The notes: a model not told the origin generated them from the letters alone. Positions 1-9,113 are shown, counted from the first letter of the stretch. The stretch is 64,000 nucleotides of DNA from Bacteroidales bacterium UBA4295 (GCA_002395805.1 DGVB01000015.1:1-64000); one strand, 5' to 3'. A program made the numbers and translations.

Positions 1-18
1 CGTCAGCTTTTTGTAGCC

Positions 19-41
19 ATGCAGGGTAATCGGCCCTGCAT
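19..41. terminator. possible stem-loop terminator
   Basis: An 8-bp perfect inverted repeat (ATGCAGGG / CCCTGCAT, 7-nt loop) lies just beyond the 3' end of the leftward lipoprotein gene that stops at 74. There is no strong T-run on the leftward strand, so termination is uncertain. Confidence 0.4.
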
Positions 42-73
42 AGCTTGGTACGTACTCTGTACAGAGACGGATT

Positions 74-517
74 TTAGTTCATTTTCTCGAATTCCTGAGA
101 ACTTGTAATGGTGGCTATTTTGCCTTCTTCCGTTTCTGTTTCAACATTTGTAAGAACCAACTTCTTGGCGGTCAGCTCTGTTACTTCTAATATAAGACTG
201 CCTGGTACAGTAGGATCACGAAGTATGAGTTTATTGTTGTCTAATGTGTACAATCCTGTCACCGATACCTCTCCCTCACCATAGTCTGTGATCTGCTCGA
301 GTGTACCGTCACTGTTAAACACATAGATTAAGGAATAAGACAGCATCCCGGTTCCTGATTCTACTACTTGGTCGCCAATTTTGATCTCTTGTGAAACTGA
401 AACCAATTTCCATTTGCCAACGATGTTTTTTGCATTGTTTTTCTCACATCCGGTGAGAACCATTCCGCTTGCCACTACCACCAGCAGCACAAGCAGTTTT
501 GTAAAGATTTTTTTCAT
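74..517 (-). CDS. lipocalin-like lipoprotein
   Basis: This 147-residue protein has a lipoprotein signal: a basic MKK start, a hydrophobic stretch and lipobox LTGC with the lipidated Cys at residue 24. The mature part opens with NIVGKWKLVSV and continues as short beta strands ending in YTLDNNKLIL and LVLTNVE, the pattern of Bacteroidota lipocalin-like domains. It is therefore probably a small beta-barrel lipoprotein anchored to the outer membrane or facing the periplasm; its ligand is unknown. It is the last gene of a leftward set of exported proteins, 29 bp after the preceding gene across a short-word array. The lipoprotein call is secure and the fold call moderate. Confidence 0.75.
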   Translation of the reverse strand: MKKIFTKLLVLLVVVASGMVLTGCEKNNAKNIVGKWKLVSVSQEIKIGDQVVESGTGMLSYSLIYVFNSDGTLEQITDYGEGEVSVTGLYTLDNNKLILRDPTVPGSLILEVTELTAKKLVLTNVETETEEGKIATITSSQEFEKMN

Positions 518-546
518 TTGTTTTTTGTTATTTGTGATTTGTTATT
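518..546. repeat. short-word array (family W)
   Basis: The spacer between two lipoprotein genes is built from variants of TTATTTGTGATTTG. The same word recurs at 28790-28824. Confidence 0.6.
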
Positions 547-2124
547 TTAAAATGCAATGATAGCGCGGACTACGTCGCCTTCGTTGTCTTCTCCTTTCTG
601 GCCGGATACGTATGGCCAATAGCCATCAATTTTAGCAATGCGGGCATGCATCTTTCCATCTGCTACACCCACATTGGCATAACTTTGCGCTACAATCATA
701 ACGACGGCAGCTATCAGGCCGGATCCTTCTACCTTTTCATAGGGCACATCTTCATATCCTCTGATTTTCAGATAAACCTCAAAGCGTTTATCGATCTTCT
801 GATAATTCCATTCATTACCGGTCTCTACGTAGTTTTTATACTCCTCGTATTTGTCGCCGGCATTGTCTTTGAGCCAGTTATCCCAATACGCATTGATAGC
901 GGCTGCTTCTGAGGGTGTGTGCGTCGTATCAATACGGCAGACGTACATGCACTCAAAAAAGTCGTGGCAGTCCATAAAATCCAATTGCTCCTTGAAAGGC
1001 GCATAACCGTCGGTAGCAGAAGCGATAGCATACTCATCCGTCGTAGGCAGGAGATCGGCACCCTGCACTTTCTGAAGCGCAGCGTTAACAACTGCTACAT
1101 TGTCGTTATTGTTGTTGATAATCGGATTCATATCGTCATCCACAGCGGTGTTATTGAAATCACCCGGCTTTGTAAGCGCGGTGTTCACCATCAGTGCCGC
1201 CTCAAAGATAGAAGGAACATACCAGCGCGAGGTAGTGAGCGGCGCCTCAATGTCTTTTACGAGATTCATAGCGTTCAGGTAGAACTCGAAGGGGAACTTA
1301 CCTGCATCATCATACGTGCGGGTGTATTCCTCGAGTACGGAGGTATAGGTATAACCTCCTAATCCGCACCAGCCGCCTCCGGCCCATAAATCTTTGTTCT
1401 CAAAATACGGACGAATGAGGTCAGCATAGCCGGAGTTAACTACACCCCATTCGGTCAACGTACCGGCACCATCGCAGAGAGGTCCGTTACCCATATTCAT
1501 AAAGACTTCTTCCAATGAAGCGTATTCGATATCCGTACCAAGGAAATAAGAATGGAAATCCTTCATCCATTCGCCTGCCTTTCCTTGCTTGATAGACATT
1601 GCCAGACCGTGAGTGCAGTTCGGATAATCCACCTCGAGAATCGGGTCGAAGAGAGAAGCGTTGCCGAGCCAGTAAACGACCGCAATCACTTTCTTGCCAT
1701 CAGGATTTGGATTCTCGCCCCAGGAGCCGTCATCGTAGATATAATCTCCTACTTTCGCGGGCGCCAGAATAGTGATGGAAGCCACCGCCGGCTTTACCTC
1801 CGGATACTCGTTGATAGAGACAGTGACCGTAGCGGAACCTGCTGCCAGAGCGGTTACCCTACCTTTGCTGTCCACTTTGACCACTTTCTCGTCGGAAGAG
1901 GCCCACGCGAGCGTGTAGGTGACATTGACGTTGGAGGGGGTGACGGTATATTGGATGACAGCCGTCTCTCCTTCGCTCATGAAATACTCCTGGAAGGCGT
2001 CCGCCAGCCTGATCTGCTGCGGTACTACTTCCTCGCCTTGGGGAGTAGGTTCCTCTTTGTCTTTACATGATGCCATGGCAAAGACTACTGCTGCCAAGGA
2101 TATGAAATAAAAAATCTTTTTCAT
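547..2124 (-). CDS. Ig-like (BIG2) lipoprotein with uncharacterised C-terminal region
   Basis: A 525-residue exported lipoprotein with lipobox MASC (Cys20). Residues about 36-118 form a bacterial Ig-like group 2 domain with the hallmark WASSDEKVVKVDSKGRVTAL followed by AGSATVTV. The remaining 400 residues match no family I can name with confidence. They contain a Trp/Gly-rich stretch (WAGGGWCGLGGYTYTS) and WYVPSIFEAALM, which resembles the WYLPS-type motif of Bacteroidota surface and fimbrillin-like proteins. Cell-surface location is inferred from the architecture. Its start lies 20 bp from a 161-bp leader-like repeat that is also found before the next gene upstream, so the two may share post-transcriptional control. 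Confidence 0.75.
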   Translation of the reverse strand: MKKIFYFISLAAVVFAMASCKDKEEPTPQGEEVVPQQIRLADAFQEYFMSEGETAVIQYTVTPSNVNVTYTLAWASSDEKVVKVDSKGRVTALAAGSATVTVSINEYPEVKPAVASITILAPAKVGDYIYDDGSWGENPNPDGKKVIAVVYWLGNASLFDPILEVDYPNCTHGLAMSIKQGKAGEWMKDFHSYFLGTDIEYASLEEVFMNMGNGPLCDGAGTLTEWGVVNSGYADLIRPYFENKDLWAGGGWCGLGGYTYTSVLEEYTRTYDDAGKFPFEFYLNAMNLVKDIEAPLTTSRWYVPSIFEAALMVNTALTKPGDFNNTAVDDDMNPIINNNNDNVAVVNAALQKVQGADLLPTTDEYAIASATDGYAPFKEQLDFMDCHDFFECMYVCRIDTTHTPSEAAAINAYWDNWLKDNAGDKYEEYKNYVETGNEWNYQKIDKRFEVYLKIRGYEDVPYEKVEGSGLIAAVVMIVAQSYANVGVADGKMHARIAKIDGYWPYVSGQKGEDNEGDVVRAIIAF

Positions 2125-2143
2125 AATTGTTTTAATTAATTTA

Positions 2144-2304
2144 TTAGAAAAAAACCCATAAAACCCCTCAGTTGCCTATTAGTCCTTTGGACTTTGTGGA
2201 TTTGTTTGCTTAATCGTCGTTATGAGCAAGCTCCCACGACGCTCTATCAATCAAATACACACTCTTTCGAGTTAATAGCCAACTTCGGACATAAACCTAA
2301 AAAA
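2144..2304 (-). repeat. 161-bp duplicated leader-like element, copy 1
   Basis: Nearly identical to 3355-3515, with no gaps and only about six differences. Read on the minus strand it can form three short hairpins: ACTC-GAAA-GAGT with a GNRA-type loop (plus positions 2261-2272), a CGTCGT/ACGACG stem enclosing GAGCTTGCTC (2215-2241), and GTCC-AAA-GGAC (2182-2192). It ends in a T-rich run 20 bp before the start codon of the lipoprotein gene. It is probably a structured 5' leader or small RNA. Confidence 0.75.
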
Positions 2305-2367
2305 CAATTTCGTTCTCTAACATGATAATTAAAAATGATAATTCAAAGATCACGGGGAAAAGTTACC

Positions 2368-3315
2368 TTATAGATAATAGTTCAACGACAATTGGAAACC
2401 GATGTTCTCCGTACCGTAGAGGCAGGACCAGCTACCCGGGCTGACGAGGAGGTTATACTGCTCCACCTTGCCGGTGTAGGTGCTCAGACCTTCCATGACG
2501 GTATAAGTCTGCGGACGGAAGGTGAACATAACCGGTGAGAAAGTAACTGCCGCACCAAGCGAGATACGGTCCTGGAAGAACCACTCGATACCCATATCCA
2601 TAGCGACGCCTATACCGTGGTGTACGCCGGAGTTGTTGGTCTTGAGGGGTCGCGCCCAGCCTATACCCTGCGCAGCCGCAGCTCCGTGGTCGGGGTTCAA
2701 GGCAGCCGAAGCACCGTTGATCCAACCGGAATACGGCATCGAGGACGGGATGGGATTGCTATAAGTCATGGCATTGCCGTACGCAAAATTCAGCTTGCCG
2801 CCGCCGATGGCGTAGAGGAGGCTGAAGCCCATGGTGAATTTCACTTTCTTACCTTTCACGAACTCCGCACCGAGGACGAGGTTACCGGAGGTGAGGTCGG
2901 ACTTGACGGCGTCCGTCACTTTGTTCTCGGAAGCAGGGTTCAGCAGCACCGCTGCGTCGTCCTGTACGTACTCGGAATAATGGATATGCGACCCGCTGAA
3001 ACCCAATGCCATACGCAGGTTCCAGTTCTGCTGGATGCGGTATTTGGCGCGGATGGCGAGTACCGGGTCCTGAGAGAGGGCATAGAGCTGTTTCTCGATA
3101 GCCATACTGCCGGATATAGTACCGTTGACCGCCGTACCGGCTTTCGGCTGAACGGTCAGACGCGAAGCGAGGCTGACGGGGTTGAAGGTGATACCTATTG
3201 CCCAGGAGCCAACACCCGGCTCATTCCACTCTTGCGGTTGCGCTTTCTCGTCCTTGGCGAAGAGAAGAGGCATTGCTACCAAGACCGCAAGAATTGTTGC
3301 AAAAATCTTTTTCAT
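2368..3315 (-). CDS. outer-membrane beta-barrel protein
   Basis: A 315-residue protein with a cleavable signal peptide (MKKIFATILAVLVAMPLLFA, then KDEK). The mature sequence alternates short amphipathic strands and loops (VLAIRAKYRIQQNWNLRMAL, DRISLGAAVTFSPVMFTF) and ends in aromatic/hydrophobic LSLNYYL, as expected of an outer-membrane barrel of perhaps 10-14 strands. I do not recognise a specific family or substrate. I start it at the MKKIF methionine; an in-frame ATG 24 bp upstream at 3339 would put eight polar residues before the signal peptide. The second copy of the 161-bp leader element lies directly upstream. Confidence 0.75.
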   Translation of the reverse strand: MKKIFATILAVLVAMPLLFAKDEKAQPQEWNEPGVGSWAIGITFNPVSLASRLTVQPKAGTAVNGTISGSMAIEKQLYALSQDPVLAIRAKYRIQQNWNLRMALGFSGSHIHYSEYVQDDAAVLLNPASENKVTDAVKSDLTSGNLVLGAEFVKGKKVKFTMGFSLLYAIGGGKLNFAYGNAMTYSNPIPSSMPYSGWINGASAALNPDHGAAAAQGIGWARPLKTNNSGVHHGIGVAMDMGIEWFFQDRISLGAAVTFSPVMFTFRPQTYTVMEGLSTYTGKVEQYNLLVSPGSWSCLYGTENIGFQLSLNYYL

Positions 3316-3354
3316 CTGCGTTTGATATTTAATGTTCATAATGCTTTTAGAATT

Positions 3355-3515
3355 TTAGAAAAAAACCTATAAAACCCCTCAGTTGCCTATTAGTCCTTTG
3401 GACTTTGTGTCTTTGTTTGCTTAATCGTCGTTATGAGCAAGCTCCCACGACGCTCAATCAATCAAATACACACTCTTTCGAGTTAATAGCCAACTTCGGA
3501 CATAAACCTAAAAAA
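3355..3515 (-). repeat. 161-bp duplicated leader-like element, copy 2
   Basis: Copy of 2144-2304 at a constant offset of 1211 bp. The three potential hairpins are preserved, including the GAAA-loop one at 3472-3483. It lies upstream of the outer-membrane protein gene in the same orientation as copy 1. Confidence 0.75.
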
Positions 3516-3743
3516 TAACTCAATGATTCAATAAATGGTACATGGTAAATGACCAAATGGTAAATAAGTTGTTTTTTGTGTTTATTGCCTTTGAATTCTT
3601 TTACCCGCAAGGGTCGTGGATTAGTGGTAAAAAATATCTGGGAGTTTACTCACAAGGATTTTTTAGCAGTAATACGCGTAGGAAGCGAAGCTTCTAAAGG
3701 ATTCAAAGGGGTTTTTAATGTTTTTTTCTTAAAAAATCTCTAT
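3516..3743. other. intergenic region with word array and mini-hairpins
   Basis: No gene is visible here. It holds a short-word array (3533-3568, built on CAAATGGTAAATGAC, a word shared with 48395-48440) and two very short stem-loops, ACCC-GCAA-GGGT near 3602 and GAAGC-GAA-GCTTC near 3683. The long rightward open frame across it is antisense to real genes and has no supporting features. Confidence 0.5.
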
Positions 3744-4274
3744 TTACTTGGGTTGGTCGAGGTCGGCGTTGGAGGTGTATGCAACGGCTTTGACGAGGAG
3801 GTCGCAATAATAGGTCTTGCCGGCAACCAGGTTCTGGTTCACCACTTCACCGAAGAAGTCCGCATCGGTCCGCACATTCGTGTTGGTTTTGGTGTTCCTG
3901 GCATACGTAGCCAGTTCGAGCGAGAAGGAGGCTTGTACTTTCACTTCGTCGATCACGGTCTTGCCGGGTTGGAGGGGCAGGTCGATGGTGAAGAAGCCCG
4001 CCATGTCGGTATTGAGGTCATAATGGCGGTAGGACATGTTACCCTCTGCGTCCTTGATACCGTAGTAGAGGACGATGGGCTGCTCCGCCAGGATCTTCGG
4101 TGTGTCTTCTTTCAGCGTGCTACCGTCCAGTTTGTTCACTACGTAACGCGCATAGCCGCAAACCGTTACTTTGTCTTTGAGATCCTTTTGGGATACTTCC
4201 GTGGGTTGCAGGTTCTCGCAACCGGAAAAGAGCATGGCTGCTGCAGCCAGTGCCATAAAGAGATACTTTTTCAT
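3744..4274 (-). CDS. small secreted lipoprotein
   Basis: A 176-residue lipoprotein with lipobox FSGC (Cys19). I start it at MKKYLF because the 31 residues in front of that methionine in the open frame are not signal-like. The mature domain has beta-strand character (KVTVCGYARYVVNKLDGS, PIVLYYGIKDAEGNMSYRHY, MAGFFTIDLPLQPGKTV) and looks like a single carboxypeptidase-regulatory- or transthyretin-like sandwich, though no motif settles this. It lies in the leftward run of exported proteins, about 80 bp after the BACON protein gene, and is probably cotranscribed with it. Confidence 0.7.
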   Translation of the reverse strand: MKKYLFMALAAAAMLFSGCENLQPTEVSQKDLKDKVTVCGYARYVVNKLDGSTLKEDTPKILAEQPIVLYYGIKDAEGNMSYRHYDLNTDMAGFFTIDLPLQPGKTVIDEVKVQASFSLELATYARNTKTNTNVRTDADFFGEVVNQNLVAGKTYYCDLLVKAVAYTSNADLDQPK

Positions 4275-4354
4275 AAATTTGTTAATTTGGTTGTTTGTTA
4301 ATATAAATTTGCTTTCAATTTTTTGTAAACCTCTTATCGGGGTTTCAGATAATA

Positions 4355-5554
4355 TCACCACTGCCATAATTCATAAGATGCAGATGTGCATTTATACCCT
4401 CCGGTAGGGTACACTTCTAACCATCCTTTTCTAGTACCGAAATATGTCTTTTTATCAAAGTGAATCTTTAAACTGGCATCTCCTGTACCTGATGTTGGGC
4501 TTACTGTCGCCCATGATACAGTAAGTTTTATTTCCCATGATATATTTGAATAGAGGTCCACATAAAATGTTGTTTCATCGCTGCTCGTTGATTCGATAAT
4601 ATCACCATGGGGCTTGAATACCGAACCTTTTTTCAAATACAAATATGGTCTCTCTTGATAAAGAGTCAGGACGGCTTTTGATGTTCTATCGGAGAATGTG
4701 ATAGGAATACTTTCCCAGTATTTAAGTTTGTTGCGGTCATCATAGTCTCCTGCACTGTTCCAATCCTTGCTTGTGCTTTGCAGGACGTTAACAGTTACTG
4801 AATTATTGCTTTTGCTGAAGCTTACTCTTGGATCATCGCAAGAAACCGACCAGTCTGATTCGCTGGTTACATTAACCGTAAAACTGCCTCCGCTAACCTT
4901 AACAGTTGCCTCTGTTTTGTCCAGTGACATAGGAAGAATCTTTTTTGCCCGATAGACCACAACATTATATATATTTTCTTCGGCGAGGAATTTGATGGTT
5001 TGCGAAGTCTCTTCGTCCACGTCGGAAGGTTCTACGGTCAATGTGAGCGTTGCATCATTCTTGCCTGAGGTGGCACTTAGTGTAGCCCAGTCTGCCTCTA
5101 CCTCGGCAGTCCATTCAATATTGCCCTTGACTCTAATAGTGAATGTACCGCCGTTTCCCGGAGCTTCTATGGTCTTGGGCGAAACGGAGAAGTAATGATT
5201 TTCCGGAAGATTATTTTTCAGTACCTCCACTTCGCAGGTGGCTTTGAGTTTGCCGCATTGCGCGGTGATGACGGTGGTTCCGACGCGGTCGGCTTTGACC
5301 AGACCGTTGTCGTCAACGGAAGCGACACGCTGTTTATCGCTATACCAGACGACAGCAGGAGCCGTTTCTTTGGCTTCCTCCGGCGTGTACCGGATCGTCA
5401 GTTGCTGCTCCTCACCTTCCAGCAACGAGATGGAAGCCGGGAAGATACGGATTTTCTCCAGCACGACGGTGTTGGTTGGTTCCTCTTTCGGTCCGCAGCC
5501 CGTCAGCAGCATTGCGGCTGCTACGGCTGCCATAAATAGAAATTTTCTTCTCAT
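4355..5554 (-). CDS. BIG2/BACON-domain surface lipoprotein
   Basis: A 399-residue lipoprotein (lipobox LTGC, Cys20) with one BIG2 Ig-like domain (about 30-113; VVWYSDKQRVASVDDNGLVK then GTTVITAQCG) followed by three BACON-type domains at about 117-205, 206-303 and 304-399. The BACON repeats show the usual pattern: a gap-free NGGTFTIRV or SGGSFTVNV strand, an IEWTAEVEADWATLS- or SDWSVS-type Trp strand, and SGKNDATLTLTV. BACON domains in Bacteroidota occur in surface glycan- or mucin-binding proteins. Binding is likely, but the ligand is unknown and no catalytic domain is attached. Confidence 0.85.
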   Translation of the reverse strand: MRRKFLFMAAVAAAMLLTGCGPKEEPTNTVVLEKIRIFPASISLLEGEEQQLTIRYTPEEAKETAPAVVWYSDKQRVASVDDNGLVKADRVGTTVITAQCGKLKATCEVEVLKNNLPENHYFSVSPKTIEAPGNGGTFTIRVKGNIEWTAEVEADWATLSATSGKNDATLTLTVEPSDVDEETSQTIKFLAEENIYNVVVYRAKKILPMSLDKTEATVKVSGGSFTVNVTSESDWSVSCDDPRVSFSKSNNSVTVNVLQSTSKDWNSAGDYDDRNKLKYWESIPITFSDRTSKAVLTLYQERPYLYLKKGSVFKPHGDIIESTSSDETTFYVDLYSNISWEIKLTVSWATVSPTSGTGDASLKIHFDKKTYFGTRKGWLEVYPTGGYKCTSASYELWQW

Positions 5555-5654
5555 AATGATTTATATTTTGTTGTTTTGTTCGTTTATCGGGTCGGTGTCG
5601 TGCCGTGTTTGTCATACGAACAACCCACTAATCACCCACTCGTGCACCGTATAT

Positions 5655-7139
5655 TTAGGGTTTTTGTGCTCCATATCCGGCTTTCGCGCCGAAAAGTTTG
5701 AGTGCTTTATCGAAATTGTAGCGGTTTCCGTACATGGAGACGCGGATAGTTTCGGATCCCTGCATATTCATTCCCATGGCATTTCGGAACTGGTTGGCAG
5801 CGGAGTTGCGGTCGAACGAACTGCTGCTGACGACTTTGAGGTTCGCGAAGGCTTTGAGGTAGTCCTGGTCGAGCGCGTTGATGAACGAGTCGCCCTCTTT
5901 GAGTTCGAAGTTACCTTCCACTTTCGGGATCAGGCTCTCGTCGAGATCCTCGAACTGCGCTACCTTGACATTGGTCCATTTGCCGCCGCCGGTAGGAGGC
6001 AGCTGCAGGTCGGCTGCGTTCATGAAGAAAGCGTTGTCGTAGATATTGGTGACGCGCTTCGCCTCGATGACCTTGTCGGGTCCGCTGAGGACATGTGTGC
6101 GGGCGATAGCGGCGTAGTTGTTGCAGGCGAAGATATTATGATGAATGTCGCAGTTGATCTGGGTCATACACTCGTATCCGTAACCCATATCTCCCATCTC
6201 CTTGTCGCGGCACCAGGAGAAAGCGACGGTGTTGTGGTGGAAGGAGACATGCGACGCCTCACCGTTCTTGTCTCCGGCGGTGATGCGGCACGCTCCGTAA
6301 CGGTTGGAGATGAAGACGTTATTGCATATCTCCACTTCACCGCAGCGGCTGCCGAACTGGATCGCGAAATAGACGCCGTTGGCGAAGAGGCAGTTGCGGA
6401 TGATCACATTGCCGGCGATCCATCCGTCTGAATGGAATATCTGGTGCTCCACCTGAGGCGGGATAGCATCGACCATACGTCCTGTCTCGAACGCCTTGGA
6501 GGGACATCCGAAACGCGGGTCGGAAGGATCAGCGGGCATATAATGGTTCTCGTAGCCGAGGTTGACATGTATACCGTCGATGATGAGGGTGCCTTTGGGC
6601 TTTTTGGCCATCACGTCGTCCAGGACGCGGTTGGTATGGATCACACCTTTCGAACCGTTGGAACCGAGCTGGTCCTGCGTCGGCTCGATCTTCGTGATAT
6701 ACTTCATGGGGTTGCGCTCCGTGAAATCGCTGTTCCATCCGCCCTCGAGGGTAATGAAGTTATAGATCTCGATATAGCCGGAGTTCATGTATCCGAGGTA
6801 GTTGCCCTCGGCGATACGAACGACCGCGCCGTTCTCTCCGTTGTCGCGAATGAGATTAAGAACAGCCTGCAGTTCTTTTTTCGGCGTAGCGGCAGACTTA
6901 CCATCAGCACGACCGGAACCAGCGGCACTGACATAGTAAACAACTCCGTTGCCCTGGACTGCTTGTTGGGAAGCTTTGTCCTCCTTGGCTTTTTGCTCCT
7001 TCTCGATCTCGTTTTTCTTCGCGCCTTGCTCGATAGCGCCTTTGATGCGGCCGAAGTTACCGCCGAACTGCGCGTTTGCCGGCAAAGAAAAAGAGATGCA
7101 CAGAAGCATCATCAATACGTGTGAGAAGATTTTTTTCAT
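5655..7139 (-). CDS. secreted right-handed beta-helix protein
   Basis: A 494-residue exported protein with a signal peptide ending ...LPANA (mature QFGGN). Residues about 27-62 are a charged, probably helical segment rich in Lys/Glu/Gln. From VVYYVSAAGSG onward the sequence has the layout of a parallel beta-helix: an early GKSAATPKKELQAVLNLI segment typical of pectate-lyase-like proteins, then rungs such as NVIIRNCLFANGVYFAIQFG and VEICNNVFISNRYGACRIT. No catalytic residues can be assigned, so polysaccharide lyase/hydrolase and structural roles both remain open. Its promoter carries the same 28-bp element as the TPR-AraC regulator gene, making it a likely direct target. Confidence 0.8.
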   Translation of the reverse strand: MKKIFSHVLMMLLCISFSLPANAQFGGNFGRIKGAIEQGAKKNEIEKEQKAKEDKASQQAVQGNGVVYYVSAAGSGRADGKSAATPKKELQAVLNLIRDNGENGAVVRIAEGNYLGYMNSGYIEIYNFITLEGGWNSDFTERNPMKYITKIEPTQDQLGSNGSKGVIHTNRVLDDVMAKKPKGTLIIDGIHVNLGYENHYMPADPSDPRFGCPSKAFETGRMVDAIPPQVEHQIFHSDGWIAGNVIIRNCLFANGVYFAIQFGSRCGEVEICNNVFISNRYGACRITAGDKNGEASHVSFHHNTVAFSWCRDKEMGDMGYGYECMTQINCDIHHNIFACNNYAAIARTHVLSGPDKVIEAKRVTNIYDNAFFMNAADLQLPPTGGGKWTNVKVAQFEDLDESLIPKVEGNFELKEGDSFINALDQDYLKAFANLKVVSSSSFDRNSAANQFRNAMGMNMQGSETIRVSMYGNRYNFDKALKLFGAKAGYGAQKP

Positions 7140-7196
7140 AGGTTCAATAATTTTGATTGATTAATGAAAATTGTTTGTTATTTTATATTTTCGGCG

Positions 7197-7204
7197 CAAA
7201 AGTA
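7197..7204 (-). promoter_or_regulatory. -7 box of the beta-helix gene
   Basis: On the minus strand this reads TACTTTTG, matching TAnnTTTG. There is no consensus -33 box; the putative activator element at 7229-7256 occupies that region, as expected for an activator-dependent promoter. Confidence 0.65.
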
Positions 7205-7228
7205 CTGCTTTTTTTTGAATAAATTATT

Positions 7229-7256
7229 ATCATAATTTCGGAATTATTTATCATTT
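7229..7256 (-). promoter_or_regulatory. putative AraC-type operator upstream of the beta-helix gene
   Basis: A 28-bp element starting ATCATAATTTCG and ending ATTTATCATTT on the plus strand. It matches 9146-9173 at all but a few central positions, and both copies begin exactly 25 bp beyond their -7 box. It contains TATCAT words about two helix turns apart, as is usual for AraC-family sites. A further TTATCATTTTG lies near 7290. Confidence 0.65.
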
Positions 7257-7320
7257 CAGGCAGACTTATCAGCAAGTGACCACGACTTATCATTTTGTAT
7301 ATATTATGGCATAAAATAAA

Positions 7321-7343
7321 CGATGCACCGCAATGGTGCATCG
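7321..7343 (-). terminator. terminator of the TPR-AraC gene
   Basis: A 9-bp perfect stem (CGATGCACC / GGTGCATCG) with a 5-nt loop. Read leftward it is followed by the T-rich tract TTTATTTTAT. It lies between the regulator gene's stop codon and the beta-helix promoter. Confidence 0.8.
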
Positions 7344-7372
7344 TCTGATAAATGCATAAATTCGACAGATTG

Positions 7373-9085
7373 CTAAACCGTTTTGGGGTTAGTTTCCGTT
7401 TTTTGCACTCTGGCTTCTGTGGGATTTATGCCGTAATAGCGATAGAAAGCTCTGGTGAAATTGGCAGGTTGGCTGTATCCGCATCGCTCTGCCACTTCGG
7501 ATACCGTGATATCCCGGTATTCATGCAACAGATGCCTCGCTTTTTCCATCCTCACCCGGAGGATATAGGTCTGCGGTGTCTCAGAGAGGATAGTGGCGAG
7601 CCGGCGGCGGAGAGTGGTCACAGAGACATGCATCTCATCCGCTATAGTGCCCACATCCGATATTCCTTGCTCGGAGAGGGTACCGATCACTGCGGTCAGT
7701 TTGGTCAGGAAATAGCGGTCATCGTCCGTTATATCCTTCCCTACCAGCATCCGCTCCGCCACCACATTCTGGTAGAGCCGCTGCACCTCGTTGTATTTAT
7801 CTTCCAGTGAAGTCACATTCTTGCGGAAATCCTGCTCTGCTCGCCGCTCGCGATGACGGGCGTAATAGAATCCGGTGGCTATCACCAGAATCAGGGCTAC
7901 TGCTATTATCAGCGAGACAATCAGGATCGTACGTTTCTCCCGCTCCACACGTTTCTTTTCAATTTGCAATATATCATTGTAATACATCGCGTTATATCGG
8001 CTAAGAGCTTCACCCGTTTTGGTCTGGTAAATAGAGTCATGCAGCATTTTGGCTCGCTCCAGATGCATCATGGCTTCTCCCGGAGCGTCCATCTTGAGAG
8101 ATTTATACAGTCCTTCGCGCGCGTGCGATTCATTATATATATCTCCCTGCGCGAGGAAAATCTCGGCAGCCTGGCGGTAGTATTCCGCCGCCTCGACGTC
8201 TTCACCTTCAGCGGAAAGGATATCTCCCATCTGGTTCTGGCAGATCCCCAGAGAGTGTTTGTTGCCTGCAGCCTGCAGCAAAGGTATCGCTCTCTGCAAC
8301 GATCGCTTGGCATCCCGCGTTTTGCCCAATACTAACTGCGCATTGGCCATCTGCGACAGACGCACGCCCATATGGGCACTGTCGCCGCGCTGACGGTCGA
8401 TCTCCAGTGCTTCGCGGGCGTAGGTAAGCGATTTATGCCCCTTTCCCATCGTCCGGTATATCTCCGACGCAGTACCGTAGAGCACCGCCCTGCGCGCCAG
8501 ATTCCGGGTCGTGCTATTAATCTCTATTGCTTCCAGTATATATTTCTCCGCTTCCTCCGGCCGACCGGCAGCCACGAATGCGCTGGCGATACTATTGAGC
8601 GAAGAGCTGAGCCGATCGGGATCACCGAATGATTTATCCAGTTCATAGCTTTTATTCAGCGCCTCAATGGCATTGTCATACTCACTCATCCGAAAATAGG
8701 CAGCCCCAAGAAGCGCATACACATCGCTCTTAGACACATCGTCCACCTCGCCGAAACAGTTCGTCGCGCGCATGCAATAATCAACCGTCTGACGGTAATT
8801 ACCCTCCCCGTAATACCATTCGGCGATATAGTAATATACATTCACGTCCACCGAGTCTATATGCGAGGAAGCCGGGAAAACAATTGGCTCGTCGATATAC
8901 TGCGCCGCATAGAGGAAAGCGAAGAATTCGTTCGCTTTTTTCAGTCTGGCGCGCGAGTCTGCCGTTTTCGGATACCTCTCCGCATAGCGCTTCATCTGCA
9001 CACCCATATCAGCCGCTGCTACCAGGGGTAAAACTGCGACTAACAGAAGAAAAACAACAGATGATAATCTTTTGTATCGAATCAT
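7373..9085 (-). CDS. membrane-spanning TPR sensor with AraC-type DNA-binding domain
   Basis: A 570-residue one-component regulator. The N-terminus is a signal-like hydrophobic segment (residues 5-23). Residues about 60-345 form a series of tetratricopeptide repeats (for example ALLGAAYFRMSEYDNAIEAL, ILSAEGEDVEAAEYYRQAAE). A single transmembrane helix lies at about 383-405, followed by a short coiled linker and a C-terminal AraC helix-turn-helix domain (about 475-565; ADEMHVSVTTLRRRLATIL and VAERCGYSQPANFTRAFYR). This places TPRs in the periplasm and the DNA-binding domain inside the cell, an architecture common in Bacteroidota nutrient sensing. A shared operator suggests autoregulation and control of the adjacent beta-helix gene. 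Confidence 0.9.
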   Translation of the reverse strand: MIRYKRLSSVVFLLLVAVLPLVAAADMGVQMKRYAERYPKTADSRARLKKANEFFAFLYAAQYIDEPIVFPASSHIDSVDVNVYYYIAEWYYGEGNYRQTVDYCMRATNCFGEVDDVSKSDVYALLGAAYFRMSEYDNAIEALNKSYELDKSFGDPDRLSSSLNSIASAFVAAGRPEEAEKYILEAIEINSTTRNLARRAVLYGTASEIYRTMGKGHKSLTYAREALEIDRQRGDSAHMGVRLSQMANAQLVLGKTRDAKRSLQRAIPLLQAAGNKHSLGICQNQMGDILSAEGEDVEAAEYYRQAAEIFLAQGDIYNESHAREGLYKSLKMDAPGEAMMHLERAKMLHDSIYQTKTGEALSRYNAMYYNDILQIEKKRVEREKRTILIVSLIIAVALILVIATGFYYARHRERRAEQDFRKNVTSLEDKYNEVQRLYQNVVAERMLVGKDITDDDRYFLTKLTAVIGTLSEQGISDVGTIADEMHVSVTTLRRRLATILSETPQTYILRVRMEKARHLLHEYRDITVSEVAERCGYSQPANFTRAFYRYYGINPTEARVQKTETNPKTV

Positions 9086-9113
9086 AAGGTCAAGTGTAAT
9101 ACAAAATCCGCTG

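Noticed and set aside
3576-4301. 241-codon rightward open frame
   Set aside because: It is antisense to the lipoprotein gene at 3744-4274, which has a clear lipobox and signal peptide; the rightward product has no recognisable features.
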